The translations under genes were made by a program, and so were the position numbers. Below the pieces are notes generated by a model. That model was not told the DNA's origin. It ran no database searches and saw nothing but the letters and a program-made list of their open reading frames with translations. DNA of 64,000 bases from Neodiprion pinetum (lineage: Eukaryota; Arthropoda; Insecta; Hymenoptera; Diprionidae), in NCBI RefSeq assembly GCF_021155775.2, contig NC_060235.2, positions 4,657,521 to 4,721,520 of the forward strand, read 5' to 3'. The number at the start of each line of letters is the position of its first letter. Position 1 is the first letter of the stretch. Shown in pieces: positions 1 to 11,530 of the stretch.

Positions 1-497
1 ACTTGATGTTCAATTTTTCTGACCCGTACGAACAAAATTTTTCGGTAAAGTTTGGAAAAAGAAAAAAAAAAAAGAATAGTCGGGGTTCGACTTCGTCCTT
101 TTTTCCTTCCTCCTTCCTCCTCCCAAGAATCCAGCCTGCAATTTGAATAATACCACGAGGTAGTAAAACAGCGCGGTATTTTCTCATCGGCGTCGCGTCG
201 ATCGGGTTTGACCCTGAACTTCGACCCTCGGAAACGAACAGCCCGGCCTCAAGGATGCCTTAAATACGACGGCGCAGGATCGACGAGGACGTCTCTTCGT
301 ACATCTTTCTTCTTCTCCGTCATCCCTCTACTCGGGCTTATTATTTCAGTCGAGAAGTTTTTCGAGAACGAATTCGTAAAAAATTGTCAAATTGTAGCGG
401 AGTTGAAATTCCAAATGTTAACAGTTCCTAAAGCGACAAATTCCAGATGTTTTATTGCGGAAATTTAAAGTTTTTAACAGATTAATAGAATAATAGA

Positions 498-732
498 AAC
501 ACCGAACTTCCGAATGATTCAAGATTTTCACTTCTGTGAATTTCTAGCTTTGTGTAATTTCACGACTTTGATCTTTCTTTGTTTTGGATCATCGATATTC
601 TTACGTTCGGGAATCCTGGTCATTCCGAGTTTTGGGAAAAAAAATTTCATTTCTTTAATTCAAGTTTCGCCGGTAAATAATTCAGAATTCGTCGCTCTCG
701 GAACTTTTCAAATTCGGAATTCGATCCCCGCC
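498..732 (+). repeat. dispersed repeat, copy 1 (partner at 23789)
   Basis: It aligns with 23789-24076. Shared blocks include TTCCGAATGAT near the start, GTCATTCCGA in the middle, and TTTCGCC followed by AAATAATTC, then CCCCGCC at the end. The partner carries an extra segment of roughly 65 bases in the middle. No terminal inverted repeats or coding potential were seen, so the class is unknown; it is probably an old transposon fragment. Confidence 0.5.
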
Positions 733-907
733 CCGTTGAATTTTCAAATTATTATACACAAATCTCTATATAACCTATGCTCTAATCTATCCTATCAACC
801 TTTGAATTTACCACGTTCTACGAATCGTTCTACGAATTAATTACACCGTCAACTAGTTTTCTCCTAAACGCATAATTTTTTTCGTACCTATTATAACAAC
901 GTGCGAG

Positions 908-930
908 AAAAAAAAAAAAAAAAAAAAAAA
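908..930 (+). repeat. poly(A) run
   Basis: Uninterrupted run of 23 A. No upstream retrotransposon sequence or target duplication was recognised, so it is treated as simple sequence. Confidence 0.8.
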
Positions 931-1163
931 CTAAGAAATAGGCAATCGGATATAAAATGCGTATACGTAAATACGTGCACAGTCGTTAAAACCAAGGAGT
1001 GGAATAACAACGATTTGCGAATAATGATTATGTCAATGAATAATAGACCAACATAGGAGATAAAAAAAAGAAAAGAAAAAAAAAAGAACAATAATAAGAC
1101 TGATGTATTTATAAGCCAAAAGAATGCGCGACAGAGATTGGATAAAATTTTATCTCTCTCTCC

Positions 1164-1171
1164 ATCTATCC

Positions 1172-1233
<62 letters not shown>
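1164..1233 (+). repeat. (TCTA)n microsatellite
   Basis: About 17 tetranucleotide TCTA units, with one CATC interruption near the start. Confidence 0.95.
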
Positions 1234-1538
1234 GTAGATACATGTGTTTCCCTTTTCCTTTTTATTCGTTCATCTTTTTTTGCGATTACGATAACTACGA
1301 TAGAAAGAGATAGAGAGAGAGAAAAGGAAAAAATAGCGAGAGTTAAAAAGAATCGTGTGACCGTGAAGGATGTCTAGTCATTCAAATACGAAACTTAAAA
1401 CGTTCCAAAAGAGCGTTTGTCGTTTAAGTGTGTTGAAGTAAGTGGGCGGAATGTTTGTACAACATTTACACTACCTTCCTCTCTCTGCTTCGCGATTCAC
1501 AGTAAATAATAGAGATAATCGCTACCCACACGCACGTG

Positions 1539-1556
1539 TGTATATATATATATATA
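1539..1556 (+). repeat. (TA)n microsatellite
   Basis: Short TA run flanked by CACGTGTG and ACACAC alternating sequence. Confidence 0.85.
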
Positions 1557-1717
1557 CACACATCAGCAAGCATTCGCTGCATCGTCGAGAAACTTGATCA
1601 TTACTTGTACGATAAAAAATGCAATTTCTTTTCGTTATTCCTGCCGTTCGTTTCTCATTCTTTTATTTATTTATTTATTTACCTTGTTTTTTATACGGAA
1701 CGAAAATAGGTAACGAC

Positions 1718-1745
1718 AAAAAAAAAAAAAAAAAAAAAAAAAAAA
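1718..1745 (+). repeat. poly(A) run
   Basis: Uninterrupted run of about 28 A. Confidence 0.85.
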
Positions 1746-2144
1746 CCGAGACACGAACAGTCAACATTCCGCTCCATTCCAACTCCGAAAGTATAAAAAC
1801 AACTATACGTATAAGATGCTTCCTCGCCTACGAATAGTGTGGATGATGGGGGAGGGGGGGGCGACAAAAAACAAGTTGAAAGTGAGAGAAAAAAAAGTAA
1901 CAACGAAAGAAACGAGGAATAAAAAATTCACAGCTATTATGCAACAAGCACACGTACATCGTTCCTTCTTGTTGTACTATAATGATATGTACACAATACA
2001 CACATACGGAAGAAAAAAAAAAAAAGAGAACGCACGCGTGTGCATAAAAGGCGGCAAAAAAATAATTGATCGTTCGTAATACGCGGCCAAGGTCGTTGCG
2101 GAGGAGGATAAGAGGCATGATGAGTAAAACGAAGAGTAAGAAAT

Positions 2145-2146
<2 letters not shown>

Positions 2147-2185
<39 letters not shown>
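2147..2185 (+). repeat. (GA)n microsatellite
   Basis: Roughly 19 GA units. Runs of this kind can bind GAGA factor in insects, but nothing here shows a regulatory role. Confidence 0.9.
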
Positions 2186-2189
<4 letters not shown>

Positions 2190-2261
2190 AATACAAGACG
2201 CTGAGAGAGCGTTCTTTATACGGCTATGCCGGAATAAATTTGCATTAATTGTCAGTACAAT

Positions 2262-2304
2262 ATCATCATCATCATCATCATCATTATCATCACCACCATC
2301 ATCA
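2262..2304 (+). repeat. (ATC)n microsatellite
   Basis: ATC triplets with a few TTA and ACC interruptions. Confidence 0.9.
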
Positions 2305-2462
2305 ACAATACTATTATCATGGCTGTAAAATCTATGCTGGTGTAATTTTTCTCACGTTATCTGCATGATATTATCTGCGTTTATACATGCGTCAATATAT
2401 TATAATTTTCACGCTTTCGATTGCAAAAACTTACCGATATTAGCAACTACGTAAGAGAGATG

Positions 2463-2466
<4 letters not shown>

Positions 2467-2494
<28 letters not shown>
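2467..2494 (+). repeat. (GA)n microsatellite
   Basis: About 14 GA units. Confidence 0.9.
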
Positions 2495-2497
<3 letters not shown>

Positions 2498-4130
2498 AAA
2501 TAAGTTTCAAGAGAGAGTTGCTTGCGACCCTGACCGGATAGATATAAATTCGAATCGCAACGTAATCAGAGTTTAAAAATAAATACTTTTTCTTTTTGCA
2601 TCTTCCACCTTCTTTCAGCTTCTTTTCCTTTTTCTTCTCCTTTTTTTCTCGCGACTCGCAGGATAAGGTCTTATTCTTTTTCAATCTTACACTCGTCCTT
2701 ATCTATTAAATTCATTTCTTTTACGATAAAATTCTTTCTTTCTTCCTTTCTTTCTTTAACCTTTTCTTATTTGGATTTTATATTATTTCACAGTTGAGAA
2801 AATACAGTTCATCCGAACAGATTTTCGATGATTCAATATAACGTAACTTGTACCTAAAACCTAGTCAAGCTCACAGAAAGATAACAAACAAATCATCAAA
2901 CTTGTCGTAATAATCGTCGTTCAATCGTTTTCTACCTTTTCATTACTACAAATTGTTGATTTTTCATTTAATTTTTTTTTTCTATTTTTTCCCCCCGTCT
3001 TATTACCGCGGTATGTTTTGTACCTGACCGATTTTTCCATCGACTCTCCGTCTCTTTCTCTCTCTTATTCTCTCTTCCAAGCTCCGGAAATTCCTACCGA
3101 AATTTACTAGCGACGTATAGAAGCAACGAATACGTGGCAATACCTTGCCTGCCTATCTGGTACAACTATTTTCGAGGATTTGAAATTTATTTCCCTCCTT
3201 AATCCGTCTAACGCGTTAAACGAACCAGCGCGTCAAAGTGTGCGGCCAGGAAACGGAAACAAAAACAGCAACAGCGGTTGGGCGTAATTTTGAAACTGTT
3301 AAACAGTGGGAAAAAAATAAAATAAAAAATCTCTACACCTTGAAGTGAATTTTGTTTATTGATTATAAGTGAAATATAAAAGAAAGGGAAATGAATAGAC
3401 AATTGCGAGAAATAGTTGTCGACGATCAAAGAGAAAATTATGCATTTGTTTGGGTCATTTTGGTTTAATAAGTCAATTATAACTTAATAGTACACAATTC
3501 CAAATTTATAGTCCCTGCACGTCGCAACCCAACAAACTTGGTTTGATAGTTGAAAAGATATAAGTGGACGGCACAAGTGCGTAAGTTAAAAGATATAAGA
3601 GACAACAGTCGAGTAAGAATATAACAAAATAGTAACAATAACATAAAAGCTGACGGTAAAAGGGTGTATAGATAAAATCGAGCGGAACAACTATTCGAAG
3701 AATTTGAAGGGAGAGTGTTTGATGTGTCGTGTTTATAATTTTAAAATGGTGTGACGTTCTTTGTTGTTTCATTTCGTCGTTATTTATTTAATCTGTTACC
3801 TGATCAGGATTCGGGTTAATTTCACACACTTTGTTATTCACTGACACCTCCACACACAACTCTCTCCTTCTAAAGTCGTAGGCCTACAAATTTGCTGATC
3901 CGCTGAACTTCGGTTCTTACTATCGTTCATCCAAATATATACATCGTCACATTTATCCCCCAACAAAATCAAATTTATTGACCAAAGAAATTGGTTTTTT
4001 TTTTTTTTTTTTTTTATTTGTTTGTTTTTGGAAACCGATTATTTTCATTTTATCTTCTTCCTCCTACTTCTTCACTTCACTCAACGCGAAAACCACATCC
4101 CCTCGTTTTTATCTACTTTACTACTGATCC

Positions 4131-4132
<2 letters not shown>

Positions 4133-4163
<31 letters not shown>
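4133..4163 (+). repeat. (CT)n microsatellite
   Basis: About 15 CT units directly abutting the GC-rich patch at 4164-4325. Confidence 0.9.
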
Positions 4164-4166
<3 letters not shown>

Positions 4167-4325
4167 GCCGTTGCACGCAACAAGCCAGCTGTGTGTGCGC
4201 GGTCAGCACGAAGCTTGGCTCTCCGTTCAGTTCCACGGCCCATGAGGTCTCACACCTCGGGCTAAGCCACACGGCCACGGTCAAGGCTGAGAGAGTCCCC
4301 CAGGGCCCACGTTCCACAATCTTAC
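4164..4325 (-). other. GC-rich patch with minus-strand open frame
   Basis: About 160 bases of markedly GC-rich, non-repetitive DNA between a (CT)n and a (CAC)n run, inside AT-rich intron. On the minus strand one frame stays open through the patch and looks protein-like: it includes LSALTVAVWLSPRCETSWAV, a hydrophobic stretch that could be a signal peptide. A CTCTCTCAG acceptor-like sequence precedes the LTVAV segment. No family is recognised, and the frame runs into Arg-Glu repeats in the microsatellite. It could be an exon of an unrelated gene inside the hdc intron, a regulatory element, or chance. Confidence 0.2.
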
Positions 4326-4357
4326 ACCACCACCACCACCACCACCACCACCACCAC
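4325..4357 (+). repeat. (CAC)n microsatellite
   Basis: Eleven CAC triplets. Confidence 0.9.
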
Positions 4358-4784
4358 TACGATACTTGCGAGTATGCCAAATTTTTATCGACAATTCAAT
4401 TGTTCACAAATTCAGAATTCTGACAAAGAAGAAGGAAAAGAAAATAGTATATTCGATAGACGACAAAGCCAGTCTCTACGCGAATTTTGTGCCTGGGATT
4501 TGTGTAACTGATTATTACATAGATTCATCGATACTGTAAGGAGAGAAAAATTAACATTTGTCGAAAGAGTCGTCTGCTTTTGAAGACTGGAGAATGCGGT
4601 TCGAATAGGGAAAAAGAGAAAAGGGGGGGAACAAGAAAAAATGAAAATTCCAAATATATTATTTGGAAGCCGACTAATTAAAATCACAGGTTTTCTCCAA
4701 TTTCAAAATATCATTCACCCGATTGCAAAAACAAATATTTTCGACAAGTAGTCATTTTTCTCTATTAAAGCATCACTTCGCCGA

Positions 4785-4785
4785 C

Positions 4786-4819
<34 letters not shown>

Positions 4820-4840
4820 GCAACAACAACAACAACAACT
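4785..4840 (+). repeat. (AAT)n/(AAC)n compound microsatellite
   Basis: About eleven AAT units followed by a GC interruption and AAC units. Confidence 0.9.
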
Positions 4841-5360
4841 CACACAAATCCCAGGCACAAAATCCGTACAGTATACTTGTGTTGTCAAAGCATTAAAATC
4901 TTTATTATTTCTCTCAATACTGTAAAAGCAAACTTTAATTCAGAGGGCCGGTGTGTATAACATTTCTTGCAATGTTTCGATGCACGATGAAAAATGCAAG
5001 GTGTGAAAACTGAATCGATAATCGTAGCTACATAAAATACGAATCGTTAGTAACGATAAATCTAGTATATTTCTCAAAGTTTTTCTTATCACAAAGAATT
5101 ATTTCATCAGCGTTAGCTAACATTTCAATCGTCTTCGTTACAAAAATCTATTTAAAGAGAAGAAAGAGAAGAGAAATAAAAAAATTAAAATAAATAAGTC
5201 ATAATGCAACAATTTCGGATAATCTACAGAATGAAATAATCCCCGCTTGCTGATAGTTTCTTGCTGTACGTTGACAAAAAAAAAAAAATATTCTCGAGAA
5301 AGAAAAAAATCGCTATCACGCATCGACGTCGTAAAACACACAAGCCGAATTAGAGAGAAG

Positions 5361-5383
5361 GAGAGAGAGAGAGAGAGAGAGAA
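5361..5383 (+). repeat. (GA)n microsatellite
   Basis: About 11 GA units. Confidence 0.85.
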
Positions 5384-5643
5384 AGAGATGCGAAAGACGC
5401 TTCAACGCGATTTAATTCGAGCGTAACGCAAATAAACTGAAAGATACGGCAACGATCTTTTTTCTACTTCATCTTCTTCTTCTTCTTCTTTTTCTTTCTT
5501 TATCACTCCCTCTCTTGACCGATCTGTATTTTTCTTTATTCATCGAACGTTTTATTTTATTCACAATCAGTCTTACTTTTTCTCTTAATTTTCTCTCTCT
5601 CTCTTTCTTCGCCAATAAATATCCTCGAATATGTATATAATAT

Positions 5644-5660
5644 ACACACACACACACACA
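5644..5660 (+). repeat. (AC)n microsatellite
   Basis: Eight AC units followed by TA-rich sequence. Confidence 0.85.
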
Positions 5661-6890
5661 TATATACATATATTTGCACGTGCGTTATGTAAGAAGTGAG
5701 AAGAAAAGAGTTCGTAAGTCGACGATTCTACGCTGCTGCCGCTACTGCACACATGGAAATGGATAGGAGAGGATAGGAGAGGAGAGGGAGGGAGAGAGAA
5801 ATATAAAAAGAGAGGAGAGCCGTGGTCCAAAAATAAATCTTTCTCGACGCCTGGTGCAGAGGCACAACTCGGATAAAGTCGAACCGAGTCGGTTGTGAAG
5901 AGGGTATAAAGACCCTGTGTAATACGTGGAGGATCGTCGTCAGATCGATACCTGCTAGGTGGTCGATCATCGTTCGTTAGTTGGAAACTGGACTCGGGAG
6001 ACTTTGCTGCAGAAATAGGACAGGTTTCTCTCTATGCGAGGGAGAGATATAAATATAAACCGAGACACCAAGAATTCAGGGTGTGGTTGCAACTTGGACG
6101 ACTCTTCCTCCCGGGAGATGACAAGAAAAAAAAAAACAATCTAGTCGAACATCGCGAATTAATTTAATTGAAAAAATGACCGTGTCATTAAAATCTCGAG
6201 TTATTTTTCTCTCGAGTTGAAACGCAAAAAAAAAAGGAAAAAAAAAAATCGGAATAAGAAGAACAAAGAAAAAACCATTCCACTGTTCCTGATCACTGCG
6301 GTTGCGCGGGTCAAGTTCACGCTATTTTTATCACTCTGCCAGTCAGGCTAGGTTAGAATTTACTTGAAAATAGAATGAAAACGAAAAATGACTGTAAAAC
6401 AAAACAAAAAAAAAAAAAAAAGTAACCAGTCATTCAATTGTATCGAATAAAAACACAGTTTATACGTTTCCAGATCAGATTCAAGGTCGCAATGATAACA
6501 GATAGTAATCGTTAGGATCTGGATAATAATATATAGAAATACATATTTTTTATCTCAATCATTCTCATTCCTCATTCGAATTTTCTACATGACGAAGTAC
6601 GACGTTTGGAGTCAGAAGATGCGGTTTGTCTTATGCATATTTTTTTCCATACCTCATTTTTTTTTTTTTTTCAGTCCATATTTTGTAATTTTTAATACGT
6701 ATTTATCCGGGCCCTGTTAACAAACATACATTAATCCGTCCGTTCTTCTTATTCTCCTGTTTATAACCCTCTAAGAATACGTCTTTAAGAGTATTTTAGA
6801 AAATTCAAATAATTTTCGGAGGTAGGACTGTTTTGCTGACGCGCCGTCTAAACCGGCTCGGCCGGAAAGAATTGAACAAAAGACATTTTT

Positions 6891-7525
6891 AGGGACTTTC
6901 TGTCTAGCTGCGACCCTGTTTGCTTATTTCGAAGTCGAGGAAGGTCCGATGTACGCAGCAGGAATGGCAGATTGAATAAACGTAAGCCTAAAATATCATT
7001 TCATGACTTAGAATGCGAGAAACTTTGCGTCAAACTTTAAACGCGTTTTTCTCGAAACTGTCTTTTTGTAAAACAATACCCACGATTTCTCAAGTTCTAC
7101 TGAACCCGATTTACTTCAAATTTAGTATGTGTCTTCTTTATGGGCTTTTCTATTGCACGAACTATCCTCGTCCCCAAATTTCAATGTTAACTATTCATTA
7201 AAAATTCGATAAACTAAAAACAAAGTGGTACAAAAATGAATTTTTTTTTTTTGAAGCAGTCGCCATTTTGTTTAAAAAAATTTTTTTTCAACTTTTCTTA
7301 TTTCCAACGATAGAGACATTTTTGTAAATTAATAATCTTTTTGTTTTTAGTATGCTAGGAGGGTTGAATCGTGGGTATGGTCGCGTGCCAACTTTTTGAA
7401 TTTGGAATTGTTTACTTTCAATTTTTTTTACTGTATTCTTGAAATATTAATGAACATGCGTTTTTTTCTTTACAGCACTTCAAAAACTGCGTTAAATTCG
7501 TGCGTCTAGACCAGAATACCCCCTT
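6891..7525. mobile_element. possible non-autonomous DNA transposon
   Basis: The left end AGGGACTTTCTGTCTAG and the reverse complement of the right end, GGGGGTATTCTGGTCTAG, align well over about 25 bases, giving a terminal-repeat-like pair 635 bp apart. The interior is AT-rich with no transposase reading frame. No clear target duplication was seen. The class is unassigned; a chance pairing of the ends remains possible. Confidence 0.35.
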
Positions 7526-7608
7526 AAACGTTTCTACCCCTATTCTAAATACGCGTTTTCTACACGAATCGTAAAACATTTCTCCGCGGTGTTTTTCAGG
7601 GTCAAGAT

Positions 7609-7845
7609 TTACTTTCTCTCTCTCTCTCTCTCTCTCTCGCCTCTTTTCGAAGCATGGGGTCGACGGGTGAGGAGAGCAGCAGCATCACGTGTTTTCAGAG
7701 TTTCTTTTACAAGATCTACTATTACTTCATGGATGTAACAGACCCAACGGCGATAAATCATTTCTTCACGTTCTCCGTCATCGAGTGATGATTCATCATC
7801 GGATATTACCAAATTTTTCGCAATTACTGCATCATCTATCTAATA
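7609..7845 (-). other. unassigned acidic open frame
   Basis: A minus-strand frame without a convincing ATG reads VISDDESSLDDGEREEMIYR and continues through a segment rich in V, L and K before ending in Arg-Glu repeats of the (CT)n run at 7614-7639. It looks more protein-like than its surroundings (acidic cluster, then an amphipathic stretch). I recognise no family. It could be a degraded transposon-encoded segment, an exon, or chance. Confidence 0.15.
7614..7639 (+). repeat. (CT)n microsatellite
   Basis: About 12 CT units. Confidence 0.9.
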
Positions 7846-9265
7846 CTACGATAAGGAGGCTGAAATATTTCGCAACGACGATAAATCTTATTTACGTTGA
7901 TCAATTTGTTAATTGTGTAGGTATTCGAGGTTTACAGCGGGAAGCGAATATTGATAAAACGACCAAAAAGTAGTAAGGAAAGATGATTAATTTTCTGAAT
8001 TGGCACCTCAAAGTTTTTCAAAGACATTTCGACATTATTATTTAATTTTTTGCATCATTACGGATAATGCGGATAATATTTTGGAAAATTCGGTTACATA
8101 CCCGTATTCCGGAATTTGAAAATCCGTTGAAATTCCACGAGGCTCAGGTTAGCATCGTTGATGTAAACTAACATTACCAATTTGCAGCTTCGAAATAACC
8201 GAAGATGTTGAGTTTACAATATTTAACTTTGTTAATCCTGTTTTAACGGTACCTGATGAGTTTTTTTTTTTTTTAAATGCATCGCTGCAAACTACGTTAG
8301 AAAGTTGAGACCTGATAAAATTCCTGTAGTAAAACGAAACGATAAAAACAGACGGTACAAAAACACATAATAATCATTGAGAGAATAATGATAATTAAAT
8401 ATCCAGACAAAGCTGAGGTTATTAACGTTATTGTAACGATTAGAGTTTCGAAGAAAAAAAAATCGATGACTCGCAATTTTAAAAATATCCAAAGTCCAGT
8501 AAATCATGGTAAGAATTGTAAGTATATTATTTCGAAAACTTGACAACTTCGAGAGTGAGTGTAAAATTTCGAAACGGCGATTTGTCACGAGACTGAAGTT
8601 AGCAAGGTTAACGTAACGAAATGTCAAGGGAGAAAAAAAAATCTTACCGTGCAATTTCTCAATAACTTTCAAGGAGTCATCTATTAAAAATATTTTTGAG
8701 CACGTTTGCTTTGTCATAGTTCACTAAATTTCAGATAATCCTAAATGTACAAAATAACGCGATTTTTCTTAAACACACACCGTTACCGTAACCTGACCAA
8801 CTTCATCCGCATGATTATATATCCTTACTTTTCTACTTACCACCAACTTCGGCCTCTTATTACCGTAATAACGATCAATCGTCATAGGCATAATAAACAA
8901 AACACACTCATAACTTGAAAACCCAACTTCACACGGATGTCGTATTCTAAAAATTGCGGAATAACAAACTTTTCTCTCGCGTCTCGGTCGAGTCAGCGTT
9001 GCCAACTTCAGCCTCGTCAATCGCCGCCACTCGAAAGAAGAACCGATCGTAATGAAGTTGTTAACGTTATCGCAACGATTAACGAAATTCCGTCGTTTCG
9101 CGATTTTAGAATTGTCCGTAACACGACGAACCGTAATAAAACAAAAGACATTCGTACATCGACAATCCTAGTTCCGTAAATCTCTCGTTTAACGATCAAA
9201 CGTGTTACCAACGCAAGCCTCGTAAGAAACGAGCAAAAATAAAATAGAGAAATAAAATATTCTCT

Positions 9266-9273
9266 GCTCACCT
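9266..9273 (-). other. hdc: splice donor at the end of hdc coding exon 1
   Basis: On the minus strand the sequence reads AG|GTGAGC, with the intron starting at base 9271. It falls directly after the conserved SDR segment, where fly Headcase continues for several hundred residues, and two bases before an in-frame TGA. The exon therefore ends in phase 2. The position is inferred from the consensus and from protein continuity, not from a transcript. Confidence 0.85.
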
Positions 9274-10047
9274 AGCGCGATCGCTGAAGAAGTCGACCTT
9301 GTTCTTCTTCTTGGAACCGGACTGCGGCTGATGAAGAGGACTGACGGAGGGTTCGCTTGTAGCCGGGGGTGAACTGGACCCGGTACTCGAGGACAGCGAT
9401 CCGGCCCTTCCGCGACTCGACTCGATCATCTGTACCTCGGAGGACCTGGTAACGGGCCCACCGTGAGGCCCCGGGTGTCCGGCCGATATGGCGAGCGAGG
9501 GCCTTGTGTTCTGCCTGTTGCGACGCTTCTTCTTCTTCGCCTCGGCATCCTCGGGCCGCTGCCCGACGGCTGATCCCAATCCGGGTGGCATCCAGTCGAG
9601 GTCCTTTTTTAGATGACCCCTGCCGCATCGGCAGCCGCAGGCCTTGAACGCCAGGTCGTAACCCTTCTTGGTCCAGAGGTTTTGATGCCGCTGTCTTTCG
9701 GACCAGCTCCTCGCGCGTCCGCAGCCCTTAAGGTAGGTCAGTACCGTCTGTTCCCACGCCTCGAAGCACTCTCTATGCATAAACTGACCCACCGGACAGC
9801 TCTCGTTGTTGCAGGTGACCTTCACCGCCTCCTGCAGCAGGCCCATTCGGATCGGTGAATCGCCTCTCAGACACTCGCCGCTCGGTGCGCAGCATCGTGT
9901 CGTTGTTACGGCTGTTCCGTTGTTGTTGTTGTTGTTGTTGTTGTGCTGCTGATGACCACCGTTTCCGTTGGCCACCATGTCCGCAAGCTCGTTTCCACCG
10001 CCCTCGAGCAACCCTCCGTGACCGTTGGCGTGTCGTCTAGGCGCCAT
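9272..10047 (-). CDS. hdc: headcase (HECA-like) protein, first coding exon
   Basis: Encodes the first 258 codons plus two bases of an insect Headcase protein, a cytoplasmic regulator of growth and differentiation of imaginal cells and of tracheal branching in Drosophila; the vertebrate homologue is HECA. Seen: the ATG at 10047 opens with MAPRR, as I recall for fly Headcase; an eight-Asn run at residues 36-43; then a conserved Cys-rich block (C52, C53, C59, C79, C84, H91, C94, C109, C137, C139, C141) containing VKVTCNNESC, HRECFEAWEQ, RARSWSERQR, NLWTKKGYDL and CGCRCGRGHLKKDLDW. A Lys/Arg stretch (171-178) and a Ser/Pro-rich tail ending KKKNKVDFFSDRA follow. The frame then runs into AG|GTGAGC, a good splice donor, so the TGA at 9268-9270 is intronic. 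No in-frame ATG was seen upstream, but the frame stays open for at least about 90 bases, so a longer N-terminus is not excluded. The conserved C-terminal half is absent and must lie beyond base 1. Confidence 0.95.
9919..9943 (-). repeat. hdc: in-frame AAC repeat coding for poly-Asn in hdc
   Basis: A trinucleotide run, GTT on the + strand and AAC in the gene, encodes the eight asparagines at Headcase residues 36-43. The stretch N-terminal to the Cys-rich block is low complexity and is rich in Gln/His repeats in flies, so length changes here are probably tolerated and polymorphic. Confidence 0.85.
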
Positions 10048-11530
10048 TACTAATTTCCCGCACTTTAAGGGTAACAAAAGGCCTAACCGCGTTGACTCGT
10101 TAGGTGGCGGAGCTACGATTTTCGATTGTTTATTCGACGTTCCGGAACGGCCGTTCCTCGGTCCACAGACAGCGGCGTGTTTTCATCCGAAATCGAGAAC
10201 AAGGGAAACGACGAAGATTCGGACACGTGGTATGATTTTTTGTTACTATTCTCTTACTTTTATCGCGCAATAATTTTGCAATGTACGTTCTCACACACTT
10301 TTCTCGCGACGCGAAATATTTCCGAGAGCCGACAAACAAGCGAACAATACGCGTTGGATAGAAGTTAACGGAGCCAGCGATGCTCTTCTTTTCAATCTCT
10401 ATTCACCCCTTGGCTACGGAAAACCGACCGCGACCTCGTCGCAGCTGCAGCGGCACTCCGAAGTTGTCATAATAACAACGCTTACGTCCGCCTTCTGTAT
10501 CGGCGATTCGTCTCCGTTTCTTTGTATCTCGTCAATTTTCGCCGATACGTTCAAGCAACACAAACACAGTGAGTAACACACAAAAAAACAAAAAAATAAA
10601 AAACAACCAAACAAACACAAACAAACACGAAAACCGAGAACAGTTTCACTCCGTCGGATATACGGATACGGATAGACACGCCGTCGATCGTCAAAGTTCC
10701 GTGTCACATCGTAGAAATATCTCGAGGTTTCGTGCGACAAGATCGTTGTTGCATTATCGATGAACGGAATAAAGCTGTTGAGAGTAGTTGAGAATAATAA
10801 TGGGAAGCCGTATACACCGGTTAGGTTTTCGTTTTACATGTGAAAAATAACGAAAGTAAAGTAATCGCTTTTCAAATAATCGGCCGTGTGACCGCAGCTG
10901 CAAAACGCCCTCGCACTCTCCGTCTCCCTCCGTTTCACCGTCTCGCTTTCTTTTCGCGATACGTAGGTATAACAACAGAGCGCCCAACGCTCCTTACTTA
11001 TTATCGTTAGTCAGTATCGGACGCAAAGCCCAGCTCGGGGCAGGGTGGGATTTGTTATTATTAACACGCGAAACACAGCGAGAGGCGGCGTCGCAATTTA
11101 GTCTCGATCAGTTCCAAGCAGGATTGTTACTGCACCAGTCAGGCAGTCACTACTGAGCCAGCCGGCGTGCCAAGCTTCCTCGCTGCGTGCCCGGCACACC
11201 GGCCGAGCGCGAAAGTGAGACCCGATTGGATGAAAGCGAAAGCGTGTGGTGGGGGTCACGGCTAGCGGGCCAATCGATGACCGCCGTTGGCGCCGCGCGT
11301 CCCGCCGTCGCAACGCAACCCAACGCAACGCAACGCCGGCCGGCTAGCCGAGCTTTCCCGCTGCCGCATGCACTCGTCGTTGAGTGTGCGTGTTTGCGTG
11401 TGTGCGCTCTCCCTCCCTCCCTTCCCTTCCCTTCCCTTCCCTGCCCTTCCCTCGGCGCCCTTCTCCCTGGTAAACCATCGAGAAAGATCTCCGTCCAACA
11501 CTCGTGGAGAGGTTGATGGTATGTACCAGT
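10048..11530 (-). promoter_or_regulatory. hdc: hdc 5' flank: 5' UTR and CpG-rich promoter region
   Basis: This is the stretch directly upstream of the hdc start codon. It is much richer in G+C and CpG than the rest of the window, especially 11020-11470, which holds CCTTCC-type pyrimidine tracts at 11405-11460. A GTAAGG donor-like site on the minus strand near 10995 could end a non-coding first exon, and initiator-like TCAGTA motifs occur around 11010-11155. No TATA box or single transcription start can be assigned by eye. The open frames on both strands here are compositional artefacts of GC-rich DNA. A CTCF-like core lies at 10101-10110 (listed separately). Confidence 0.55.
10101..10110 (+). 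promoter_or_regulatory. CTCF-like core motif near the hdc start
   Basis: The sequence TAGGTGGCGG resembles the insect CTCF core AGGTGGCG(C). It lies 54 bases upstream of the hdc ATG. A ten-base match arises by chance in 64 kb, so this is a candidate only. Confidence 0.3.

Larger units (their letters stand above)
1..9271 (-). other. hdc: proximal part of hdc intron, no exon seen
   Basis: The intron that follows coding exon 1 runs off the left edge, so it is at least 9.27 kb. I looked on the minus strand for the conserved later Headcase segments (the region beginning around FSRRLDFSSF and the Cys-rich C-terminus) and found none. The stretch is AT-rich and full of microsatellites (listed separately). 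It includes a GC-richer patch at 170-310, another at 4164-4325, a possible transposon at 6891-7525 and an acidic open frame at 7609-7845. Confidence 0.7.

Noticed and set aside
1718..1745. Poly(A) runs as SINE or LINE tails
   Set aside because: No adjacent retrotransposon body, Pol III boxes or target duplications; A and T runs of this length are common throughout.
4586..4600. GGTTCGAA, a tRNA B-box-like word
   Set aside because: No A-box at the right distance and no cloverleaf.
9268..9270. TGA as the end of a short hdc protein
   Set aside because: A consensus donor AG|GTGAGC precedes it by two bases and the Headcase family continues far beyond this point.
9272..9628. 118-codon minus-strand frame overlapping the hdc exon
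   Set aside because: Out-of-frame shadow of hdc; the hdc frame carries the conserved Cys-rich protein.
9613..10040. Plus-strand frames over hdc (81 and 61 codons)
   Set aside because: Antisense shadows of the hdc exon, including a poly-Cys translation of its AAC repeat.
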